From the NCBI GenBank assembly GCA_947561585.1, contig CANNZV010001038.1, positions 1 to 64,000 on the forward strand: DNA of 64,000 nucleotides, read 5' to 3'. The position numbers and the translations under genes were made by a program. The notes beneath the pieces are model-generated. The model saw only the letters and a program-made list of their open reading frames with translations. It had not been told where the DNA came from and did not search any database. Source of the DNA: Caprella mutica (Eukaryota > Arthropoda > Malacostraca > Amphipoda > Caprellidae). Position 1 is the first letter of the stretch. The number at the start of each line of letters is the position of its first letter. Below are positions 48,013 to 57,640 of this stretch, piece by piece.

Positions 48013-48303
48013 CGTGAGCGAAAAAACCTACTAGACGATAAAATATTTATTTATTCATTTTTGATATAATTTTTATCTAATTTACTATGGAATTTATAGT
48101 GCATATATTTTCAACTTGATTATTATTTTAAATCTTTATTGCCTCCCTTGTTTACTGGTGAGTAAAAATTAAAATGGAACTAATTCTTCTTGCGATTTCT
48201 ATTTTGAAGTTACAAAAGTATTGTAACCGAATGCAAAATATGAGGCGCATGTTTCGAGTAAGTTTTGTTCATGAACGTAAGAAAAAGCACTTGAGAAACT
48301 TAC

Positions 48304-48371
48304 CTCCTCCGCTAAAACTCAGTGGATTTACTTTCTGAGTTTGTTATCGTCTCAAGTCGTACACATTTTCT
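48304..48371 (-). other. Candidate 68-nt exon on the - strand
   Basis: On the - strand the segment is preceded by CCTGTTTATTTTCCAG (3' splice site-like, with a pyrimidine-rich tract) and followed by GTAAGT after GGAGGAG. One frame is open for 19 codons to a TAG nine bases before the 5' splice site; the other two have early stops. If used, it would be an untranslated or terminal-coding exon, or part of a long non-coding RNA. There is no similarity I can recognise. Confidence 0.35.
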
Positions 48372-48902
48372 CTGGAAAATAAACAGGAAGTTTTGGAAGA
48401 CTTTCTGTCACAGTTATGTGCAGCTCTGGCGAAATTATTTAAACTACAATTTCACATACGAGTGTAATAATAATTTCACTCTTTGGGTTAAATGTAAAAC
48501 ATTATTAAAATGTAGTTGTTATTAATTTCATGGTATGTATGTGATATAAATGAGTCCTCCTACAAACTGTCAATATTTTCCTGATATGTAAGTATACAGT
48601 ATAAATTTATTTATATATATTTTCAATACAAAAGAGAAGGAGAGAAAGAACGGATAGATTATTTTAATATTTGGTAATTAATTTTAATTGTATAATTAAC
48701 TGTATATAGTATAAGTACATTTAACAGTAATTTAAAGCATTTTAATGTGGAGAATATTTAGTTCTTTTTGATATAGCAACATATCTAACATTTTGAGAAT
48801 TCTATTTAATTATTTCATGTTTTTGGATAAAGGATCTATCTTAGACACTTTACTTACAAATGCTAGAAAGATACTTTGCCCTACTTGCCCTTAAATATGA
48901 GT
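48372..48902. other. No feature seen
   Basis: AT-rich DNA. Confidence 0.5.
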
Positions 48903-49490
48903 CACTTCTTCCCATTCCACTGTCCCCAATTCCCACTTCATCAATTTCCTCAACTTGTGTCACTTCATTAATTTTCTCCACTTGTGTCACTTCATCAATT
49001 TCCTCTACTTCTTCCACTTCATCAATTTCCTCAACTTGTGTCACTTCATCAATTTCCTCCACTTCTTCCACTTCATCAATTTCCTCAACTTGTGTCACTT
49101 CATCAATTTCCTCCACTTCTTCAACTTCATCCATTTCCTCCACTTCTTCCACTTCATTAATTTCCTCCAATTCTTCCACTTCATCCACTTCCTCTACTTC
49201 TTCCACTTCATCAATTTCCTCTACTTCATCAATTTCATCCACTTCTTCCACTTTATTAATTTCCTCCACTTCTTCCACTTCATCCACTTCCTCAACTTCT
49301 TCCAATTCATCAATTTCCTCTACTTCATCCACTTCATCAATTTCCTCCACTTCTTCCACTTCATCAATTTCCTCCACTTCTTCAACTTCATCAATTTCCT
49401 CCACTTCTTCCACTTCATCCACTTCCTCAACTTCTTCCACTTCATCAATATCTTCCACTTCTTCCACTTCATCAATTTCCTCATTCAGTT
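48903..49490. repeat. Pyrimidine-rich trinucleotide-derived array (TCATCAATTTCCTC)
   Basis: Units of 12, 15 and 27 bp built from TTCATCAATTTCC, TCCACTTCT and TCAACTTGTGTCAC. On + it reads Ser/Thr-rich (210 codons), on - Glu/Val/Asp/Ile-rich (205 codons, EEVEEIDEV). It keeps triplet phase and is open in three frames. The - frame begins in the array itself and ends in ~25 unrelated residues. Probably a satellite; a low-complexity acidic protein exon is the alternative. Confidence 0.9.
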
Positions 49491-51074
49491 GAAGTTAGGA
49501 CGAGAGTCTCCTTAAATTTTTACGCCACGGAACATTTATTGGAAAAATTGGATGTGGATCTTCAAACTTGTTTAATATTCGCAACTTTGAGACGAATATT
49601 GAAATTCAGAGAGAAGTCAACTTTTGTGATTTATTATATTTGAGAAGAGTATATTTAATTAGAACAATTTGTCGAGTAATTAATGTAGGTGCCTTATGGT
49701 TTATTTTATTATATTTTAATTCTTATTATATATATATAATATATAAATTCAGCAATGTATTGATATATTATCATTATTAATGTTATATAATCAGTTAGCT
49801 ATGGTGTTATATAATCTGAATTATTGATATAAAATCAGTATTATAATCTGAATTATTGATATAAAATCAGTATTAATGTTATATTATCAGTATTATTGTT
49901 ATAAAATCAGTATTAATGTTATATAATCTGAACAACTGATATTTCTGTATTACTGATATGATGTTATTACATTATCATAATTCTTTTCATATGTGTGTTT
50001 AGAGAAGGCCAATCCTTTACCTTCTCTATTTTCTGTACAAACAGGATGTGAGTTTCTATACCCCAGTCCTATGGCTTTCATCTCAGGATATTGTGAATGT
50101 AATGTCAAATAATATGGAAACCTGTACCTGCCTCCTTTTCAAAAGAACACATGCGGCTTCGCTCCTAACCTCGAAATGAAAATATTTTCCTTAGTAACAA
50201 CTGCCTATCGATCATTTTATTAATAATGTGTGCAATGGAATATAATACATTCTTACAATATTGTTTTATGATGTATCTAAAAGATTGTAGTAATTTGAAA
50301 ATTGTGTTTCTTAAGGTTTTTAGAAAAATATGTAAAATCTCAGACTCGGTATACAGTCTATAAAAACTACGTAAAATGATGTAAAGTGTATTATGTTAAT
50401 TAATTGAATTAATATAGAGTTTTAATATGAAATCTATATTAATGTTATATAATCTGAATTATTGATATAAAAACAGAATTAATGTTATAATAATATAATA
50501 TGTATTCAACTGTATATAGTGAATAAAATAGGAGATAACTTCAGTAGAATAGAAAATCGTTTTAAATATTTAAAAAAATTCATAGATATGAATATATATA
50601 TATATAAATATATATATATTGGTTAAAATTAACTGAAAATTAACTTCATTTAGTTATAAATTATTAGCTAAAACAATGACAAATTTAATAAAACGAATTT
50701 ACAATCTTTTCTTCTATAGAATGATGACATAACATAATTAATTTTCTCACCGATGATAAACACTCAGTTCTATTTGCATTAATTCTCTACCATCTAAGAT
50801 TATATATGAATATTAAGCTTCAAATATCCATTTCCATTATTTAATAAGTAATTAGTTAAGCACATAATCAGTTGCTCTAACATCCGTGTCTTCGTTATAA
50901 TCCTTTTCATTTTAATATCTAATGCGACAAGCTGAAGCTGAGTGGAAAGCCGTGTACGCTCTTGTAGAGCGATTGGTAAAAATTAACCTTTAACATATTC
51001 TAATATCCAGGGGAGAAACTCAACCATTTAATTCTACTGCATTTGTCTCTATATTGATTGTAATTAGTAGAGTT
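49491..51074. other. AT-rich DNA with weak tandem repeats
   Basis: Degenerate units of GAATTATTGATATAAAATCA and GTATTAATGTTATAT at 49780-49930, recurring at about 50430-50480. (TA)n near 50596-50622. No gene. Confidence 0.5.
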
Positions 51075-51234
51075 GTGATGATATGCTTTTAAAATCATAG
51101 ATCTTAATAATATCACAGACGAAATGAAATGGTATCGAGTACTATATACCGCTGGTGTAGAACCATTCAATACTCTTTAATTCTCTCCGTCTGTAATATT
51201 TTCAGGATATATGATTTTAAATGCATATTGTCAC
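51075..51234. mobile_element. MITE-G copy 2
   Basis: Left end GTGATGATATGCTTTTAAAA and right end TTTTAAATGCATATTGTCAC are near-complements (arms ~22 bp). The core GGTATCGAGTACTATATACC aligns with 38043-38187. Confidence 0.68.
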
Positions 51235-51764
51235 AGCGCTACTACTCAAATTTGTACTAATATAAGATTTAAAAAAATTATAATGCAGATCTTTGTAAAT
51301 AAGTATCATTGATGTTACATGTAGTTTGACTTAAAAAAATTATATACTTTTACAGAATTATGAATTTTTTAGGATACCTTTCATTCAAGTTTTAAACTGG
51401 AAATATTGATATTAACTGTAAAATAGTAAGGAATATTTATTGAATATGAATAATAATTATTAATTGATCAATAATTATTGATTGATTAATAATTATTTAA
51501 TTGTGAACTAAGGATAGGTAATGAGTTATAGTGAATATCTGTTTTTCATAAAAATATCGAATGCTCTCTTCCTTTTACTCTTTTATTTCCATGCTTTTGT
51601 AAATAGGCAGATCTTCACAAATAAAATTTATAATGATTAACTGAAATAGCAATTACTCCCATATCATTAACTTTAAATATAAATAAAAAACTCAATATTC
51701 AATACATTAGCTAAATCATTAAAATGCCCCTCGACAGATGCATCCATTTAACACACAGATTAAT
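51235..51764. other. No feature seen
   Basis: AT-rich DNA; AATAATTATTGATT repeats at 51450-51500. Confidence 0.5.
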
Positions 51765-51890
51765 AATTTGCAAATATCACCGCCAGGTGGCGTGTTTTTG
51801 TTTCATTTGATAATTAATTTTCAGAGTAATTAATTTCAGTCTCATACCAGCTGACACTCGACGTGAGCCTCCCATTAATTTGCCGATATT
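51765..51890. promoter_or_regulatory. Candidate regulatory cluster with CTCF-type match
   Basis: CCGCCAGGTGGC at 51780-51791 fits the CTCF core pattern. It is flanked by ATTTGCAAAT (POU/octamer-like, 51766-51775), two TAATTAATTT words (51812-51835) and CATTAATTTGCC near 51873. The patch is GC-richer than its AT-rich surroundings. Matches are by eye; no binding is demonstrated. Confidence 0.35.
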
Positions 51891-51998
51891 GAAATGCGCC
51901 GAAAAATAAAAAGGAAACCGTTTGGTTTGAAGCTAAAATGAATGTAGTTTTTGATGTATATTGATGGGACATTTTTGTGAAGTGAATTGATGTGCGTG

Positions 51999-52756
51999 GT
52001 TGTGAAACAGTTTGTCCGTTAGTGAGTTTGTCCTCAGGTTTGTGGAGGTGAAACAGTTTGTCCGTTAGTGTGTTTGTCCTCAGGTTTGTGGAGGTGAAAC
52101 AGTTTGTCCGTTAGTGTGTTTGTCCTCAGGTTTGTGGGGGTGAAACAGTTTGTCCGTTAGTGTGTTTGTCCTCAGGTTTGTGGGGGTGAAACAGTTTGTC
52201 CGTTAGTGTGTTTGTCCTCAGGTTTGTGGGGGTGAAACAGAGTGTCCATTAGTGTGTTTGTCCTCAGGTTTGTGGGGGTGAAACAGTTTGTCCGTTAGTG
52301 TGTTTGTCCTCAGGTTTGTGGGGGTGAAACAGTTTGTCCGTTAGTGTGTTTGTCCTCAGGTTTGTGGGGGTGAAACAGTTTGTCCGTTAGTGTGTTTGTC
52401 CTCAGGTTTGTGGGGGTGAAACAGTTTGTCCGTTAGTGTGTTTGTCCTCAGGTTTGTGGGGGTGAAACAGTTTGTCCGTTAGTGTGTTTGTCCTCAGGTT
52501 TGTGGGGGTGAAACAGTTTGTCCGTTAGTGTGTTTGTCCTCAGGTTTGTGGGGGTGAAACAGTTTGTCCGTTAGTGTGTTTGTCCTCAGGTTTGTGGGGG
52601 TGAAACAGTTTGTCCGTTAGTGTGTTTGTCCTCAGGTTTGTGGGGGTGAAACAGTTTGTCCGTTAGTGTGTTTGTCCTCAGGTTTGTGGGGGTGAAACAG
52701 TTTGTCCGTTAGTGTGTTTGTCCTCAGGTTTGTGGAGGTGAAACAGTTTGTCCATT
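51999..52756. repeat. 46-bp minisatellite, ~16 copies
   Basis: Units of GTGAAACAGTTTGTCCGTTA and GTGTGTTTGTCCTCAGGTTT plus GTGGGG. Edge units carry GTGGAGG where central ones have GTGGGGG. The final unit is cut at GTCCATT by the MITE that begins at 52757 and resumes after it. Confidence 0.96.
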
Positions 52757-53144
52757 ACCCAAGCAACATGATACATTGTGCCAACATGGGCACTGGATGG
52801 TTAAATGGGCAAGAGATGACAGACTGAAAAGTAGCCTAGAAATTACATGGTTATAATGTGGTTTTCCATTTTCTTGGAATGTTACCTTGGGAGAAGTTTG
52901 GTTCAATGTGCTGAATCCATCCCATTGAATTGTCATATTGGCCCAACCTGATTAATATACAGCGTATCAACATTATATGACTGAAACTTGATTATCATAT
53001 TGGCAACATCTTGGGCCAAGATGGTTTCAACATAACAGCTTATCCTGTTACCATGTTGGCCCATTTTGAAAAAGACCACACAGTACCAATACGATTTGAC
53101 AATCTAGTGCCCACATGGGCCTCATTAACTTGTGCTGCTTGGGT
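52757..53144. mobile_element. MITE inserted in the 46-bp array
   Basis: Ends ACCCAAGCAACATGATACAT and the complement of ACCCAAGCAGCACAAGTTAA, with an inner inverted pair GCCAACATGGGCACT / AGTGCCCACATGGGC. ATT flanks both ends (52754-52756, 53145-53147). Downstream, GTGTTTTGTGCTCAGGTT continues the interrupted repeat unit, so the boundaries are fixed at both sides. 388 bp, no transposase. The open frames across it are spurious. Confidence 0.85.
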
Positions 53145-53175
53145 ATTGTGTTTTGTGCTCAGGTTCAGTTTTTCT
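53145..53175. repeat. Remainder of the interrupted 46-bp unit
   Basis: ATTGTGTTTTGTGCTCAGGT corresponds to the second half of the array unit, with a few changes. Confidence 0.7.
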
Positions 53176-54269
53176 TCTCCATACCAATTATTTAGCAGAG
53201 GATTAAGCTGATCAAAGTAAACACAGTGGAGACTGGAATTTAATGAGCAGTAGAGGATATCACAGCAAATTTCAGAATGTACAGAGGGAGCCAGAAAGTG
53301 TTGGGTATATGGGCTACATATGTAAATGCTATTATATTCATAAAATCATTAAATTTTAATAATGCTTTGAATTACAGTTATAAATTCTCTACCAAGAAGT
53401 TTTCGATTTAATAAAATTCTTTATTGGGGCATCTTCTATGGACAATTGTTAAGAAAATTTTAATTCTTAATTTTTTTTTGTACTCTTATAATTAAATATA
53501 AAATACCTTTGATTGAATAGATATATATTATATACATTATTGCTATCATCCCTCTCCGTTAATCTCTTCCGAGTTGCAGTTTTTCCACATTGCGTGCTCT
53601 CTCTACTTTATTTTTTCACGGCAGTGAGTCTGAGAATTATTTATCTGGAGTTACCTGAGCAGATTTGGAAGACTTAGCAATTCTTCCAGAAAACAATAAT
53701 AATAATAATGGTTAGTATTACATGGATACGATAAATTAAATTAAATGCAATTGGTCGTAGTATATAATTTGGATGATTTATGGAATTTACAGCATTTCTG
53801 TTCATTCTACTTTGTATAACTTTCGATCACTTCATGTGCTAAATAACCAAAAGGTAAGGTTTTATGGATGAATAATCTTTAGTACCACATTAAATACCTC
53901 TCCCCTTTCCTGCCCATTTTGTTATTTGTGCATCTGTTTGTGGAAAGTCTCCCGCTAATCCAACTGCTCTAAAAAGAGGAAAATCCTCTAAAATCCCATG
54001 CGTGTTTTCGTTACTCCGGATACAGGTAAACCTCTTTTGCCATCCCAGACTCAGGAAGAAAACCAAGTGCAGGAATAAGAGTTACGGGTCTTTAATATTA
54101 AACAGAAATTGAAATGAATAAATTAGATTTATTAAAATTAGTTTTATTAGAGTGAGTTTAAAGTTTAAGGATAGATCAGAAGATCATTGAGGAGACGTAA
54201 TTTAGTACTTCTTGACATAATTGACTGTTTTTTTTAGCTTGTTTCGAATAATTTTCCAATATTATTATA
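53176..54269. other. No feature seen
   Basis: AT-rich DNA; (AAT)n at 53694-53709. Confidence 0.5.
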
Positions 54270-54770
54270 CCCGTAATGAGTTTGACGTTCAGAATGTATC
54301 GGAAGGCTTGACTATGTGTTTAAAAAAACTAGTCTTATTTATAAGCCTGCGGCACTGTATTTTTAACAAGTGGTTAGTATAAATACTGAACTAATGTGTA
54401 CCAAATTTCAAGTGAAGATATTGGTCATATAAGGAGAAATAAATGCATGGGTATATAAGATATTGGCAACTGTGAGAGCAGAACTGTGATTGGGTGGAAG
54501 AGAGGGTGGGTTTCTCGTGCGTGTATGTGTTCTCCATGATAAAGTATAGACTGATGTGTGTTTAACGGGTACCAAGCTGCTTTTCTTTTTATACCTACAT
54601 TAACACACGTCACACCTTTACAATTAATTTCTTAATTTACGCTGACTTACTCCGATTCTTGAATATTTTCCAACTTTAAGAAAAATATATTTGGTATTTA
54701 TGCAGGAACAAAGTCATGAAAGGCCGATAAATTTAAAGGAATGACATGAAATATATAAAGTAATTTAAAG
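54270..54770. mobile_element. MITE-E copy C, right end missing
   Basis: It begins CCCGTAATGAGTTTGACGTT and aligns with copies A and B through GACATGAAATATATAAAGTA; the right terminus is absent and family D copy 3 follows almost at once. It has the single GAAATAAAT that FB1 used as target in copy B. Confidence 0.8.
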
Positions 54771-54795
54771 TCCCAAATTATCAGACGATTCCACA

Positions 54796-55482
54796 TCAGT
54801 ATGCACAAAATGTTTACGTTTATCTCGTCTAAAATTATATAAATATAGTAAATAGCATAAAAGGTTTTTGAGATAATGTCTCTACCGCATAATTCTCTAT
54901 ATGTTTTTTAGACTAGGTATTGTTTTGAGGATAAATTTTCTCTGATTGGTTGACAGGGAGGTGGAGGCAACAGGGGGCGGAGAACTAAACTGTTATTGCT
55001 CCGCCCCTGTTGGCTCTTAATACAATATAATATAATATCTTTATTGAAAATAATAACAAACATTAAAAATTGTTACAGAAACACAAATACTAAATCAAAC
55101 TTATTAATACAATATACACTTTTCTAATCTCAATAAATTCAAGCCTGTGCGAAGTTTCTAGGTGAAACTTTTCAGGCTTTCTTACTTCGTGTATACAGTT
55201 ATGGGTTAGATTAAATTGCATTTTAAATTATTAGAACTTTGAAACTCTCGACATAGATGGCTGTGATGTAATTTGTTGTATCCGATAGTTTGTTGCACTT
55301 CTCACTTCAATTTACTGACAGGGGGATCTGGGGGTGTCACGCCTCCTTTACATTTTTAGTCAATCTCCATAGCCAATCAATGAGATAATAACCTTTAATG
55401 CATAATCCGCGAGAAACTATATTTTCAAAACTATATTCTTGTGGTAGTTACCTTATAACTTCTAACCTTAGAGGTGCTGTTC
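54796..55482 (-). mobile_element. Family D copy 3, inverted, with an insertion
   Basis: On the - strand it runs from CACCTCTAAGGTTAG (right side) through GATTGGCTATGGAGATTGAC, CGGATACAACAAATTACATC and the stem-loop at 54961-55017 to GCGGTAGAGACATTATCTCA. A foreign ~180-bp segment occupies 55019-55197. There is no MITE-E in this copy. Confidence 0.75.
55019..55197 (-). mobile_element. Probable non-LTR retrotransposon 3' tail
   Basis: Read on the - strand: a stem-loop (AAGCCTGAAAAGTTTC ... GAAACTTCGCACAGGCTT), then AT-rich DNA and CAATAAAGATATTATATTAT ending in short TATT repeats. An AATAAA next to a simple-repeat end is typical of 5'-truncated non-LTR insertions. No coding part survives. Confidence 0.5.
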
Positions 55483-55793
55483 TTCCACATATTATCGAAG
55501 ATGTAGATTCTATATCCGTACACATCCTACACACCCTATTCCGTTCACTCTTTGGTGTTTGAAATATATTAGATATTTTAGAATAGTTTTAGGTGTGAAT
55601 ACACCCTTTTGAGAACATTCTTTGAGCATAAGCTGAAACACAAGCGACATGCATGTCCTTCAGTCTCCCTCCTGAAGAGTCAATTAAAAGAAAAGAGTCC
55701 AAGTGAAGAGGGGGGAGGCAACTGGCACAAACTTCACGCTTCACTTCCTTCTCATGAACTCTTGAAATAGAAAATACATGAAAATAGAAAATA
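55483..55793. other. No feature seen
   Basis: AT-rich DNA between family D and the next MITE. Confidence 0.5.
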
Positions 55794-55992
55794 CAGTGGA
55801 GCTCATTTAAAATGAAATCATATACAGTGATTGCAGTGTCATCAGTAAGGAAGTAGCCTCTTTAGCAAAAAATTTTTTTAGTCTGCTATAAAATGTCACC
55901 AGTTTTCCAGAAAACTGATTGTTCTCTATAGCGGCTACTTTCTTACTTACTCAAGATACAAAACACGATTTCATTTTAGAGGAGATTTACTC
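55794..55992. mobile_element. TA-flanked MITE, CAGTGGAGCTC ends
   Basis: The left arm, CAGTGGAGCTCATTTAAAAT then GAAATC and later GTAAGGAAGTAGCC, is complementary to the right arm (GGCTACTTTCTTACTTAC ... GATTTCATTTTAGAGGAGAT). TA flanks both ends (55792-55793, 55993-55994). The end sequence and TA site recall pogo/Tc1-type elements. Confidence 0.72.
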
Positions 55993-56597
55993 TACCTACA
56001 ATTAATACTTTTCTTTATTATATTAGATCTATAAACACGTTCAATGAAATTTAGTTATGATTTGTATTATATCTCTATAAAAAGAGTACTTACACTGCAT
56101 GTATTTTATTCCTGCAAGAAAAACTGAAATCTGCAGCGCGTACCTCTATTTTCTCGCGTTCTGCGAGTGTTTTTCAAGTGCACTTGAGTTTAAAATCTTG
56201 ACAAACAAACACGTCTGCATATCTCCATCTTCATCAACCCCTTCCCTCCGAATGGCACACGAATGTACGAGTTTAATTATCATTATGAAATATGCCCAGG
56301 AGAGGAGATGTTAAAATGAAAAACATAGAAATAGGTGGAAGTGTTAATAAAGAAACTTGTAAATAATTCTCGGTATTTCTGATGTGTCGTTAAATTTTAT
56401 TGACGTACAGAATATGCTAGAATGTATGTCGTGTGGAGAGAAACCTATTTTGTATACTATAATATGAAACTTAGATAAAATACGGTATTAAATAAAACAG
56501 CTTTACTAAATGTCTTACTTATTAGTTTCTGATTTTATCATTTTAATCTGTTGAAAAAGATTTAATCTACATTTTTATTAATAAACCTACATTTACC
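55993..56597. other. No feature seen
   Basis: A 71-codon + frame at 56099-56314 (MYFIPARKTEICSAYLYF...) is unrecognised and lacks supporting context. Confidence 0.5.
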
Positions 56598-57640
56598 AGC
56601 CCTATTATACCTAATTATCCTCCATAGTTCACTGTGACAGCTCTTTTCACAGCCCTAATATCCCTAATTATCCTCCATAGTTCACTGTGACAGCTCTTTC
56701 CACAGCCCTAATATCCCTAATTATCCTCCATAGTTCACTGTGACAGCTCTTTCCACAGCCCTAATATCCCTAATTATCCTCCATAGTTCACTGTGACAGC
56801 TCTTTTCACAGCCCTAATATCCCTAATTATCCTCCACAGTTCACTGTGACAGCTCTTTTCTTAGCCCTAATATCTCTAATTATCCTCCATAGTTCACAGT
56901 GACAGCTCTTTTCACAGCCCTAATATCCCTAATTATCCTCCATAGTTCACTGTGACAGCTCTTTTCACAGCCCTAATATCCCTAATTATCCTCCACAGTT
57001 CACTGTGACAGCTCTTTCCACAGCCCTAATATCCCTAATTATCCTCCATAGTTCACTGTGACAGCTCTTTTCACAGCCCTAATATCCCTAATTATCCTCC
57101 ACAGTTCACTGTGACAGCTCTTTCCACAGCCCTAATATCCCTAATTATCCTCCACAGTTCACTGTGACCGCTCTTTTCTTAGCCCTAATATCTCTAATTA
57201 TCCTCCATAGTTCACAGTGACAGCTCTTTTCACAGCCCTAATATCCCTAATTATCCTCCACAGTTCACTGTGACAGCTCTTTTCTTAGCCCTAATATCTC
57301 TAATTATCCTCCATAGTTCACAGTGACAGCTCTTTTCACAGCCATAATATCCCTAATTATCCTCCATAGTTCACTGTGACAGCTCTTTTCACAGCCCTAA
57401 TATCCCTAATTATCCTCCACAGTTCACTGTGACAGCTCTTTTCTTAGCCCTAATATCTCTAATTATCCTCCATAGTTCACAGTGACAGCTCTTTTCACAG
57501 CCCTTATATCCCTAATTATCCTCCACAGTTCACTGTGACAGCTCTTTTCACAGCCCTAATATCCCTAATTATCCTCCACAGTTCACTGTAACAGCTCTTT
57601 TCACAGCCCTAATATCCCTTATCATCCTCCACAGTTCACT
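56598..57640. repeat. 53-bp minisatellite, ~20 copies, higher-order pairs
   Basis: Units of CAGCCCTAATATCCCTAATT and ATCCTCCATAGTTCACTGTG plus ACAGCTCTTTTCA. A variant pair (CACAGTTCACTG unit ending TTCTTAG, followed by an ATATCTCT/CATAGTTCACAG unit) occurs four times as a block, showing 106-bp duplication units inside the array. Confidence 0.95.

Noticed and set aside
48850..49515. Acidic EEVEEIDEV-type protein or Ser/Thr-rich protein
   Set aside because: Three frames on both strands are open across the same low-complexity array; no domain, splice site or promoter context supports either.
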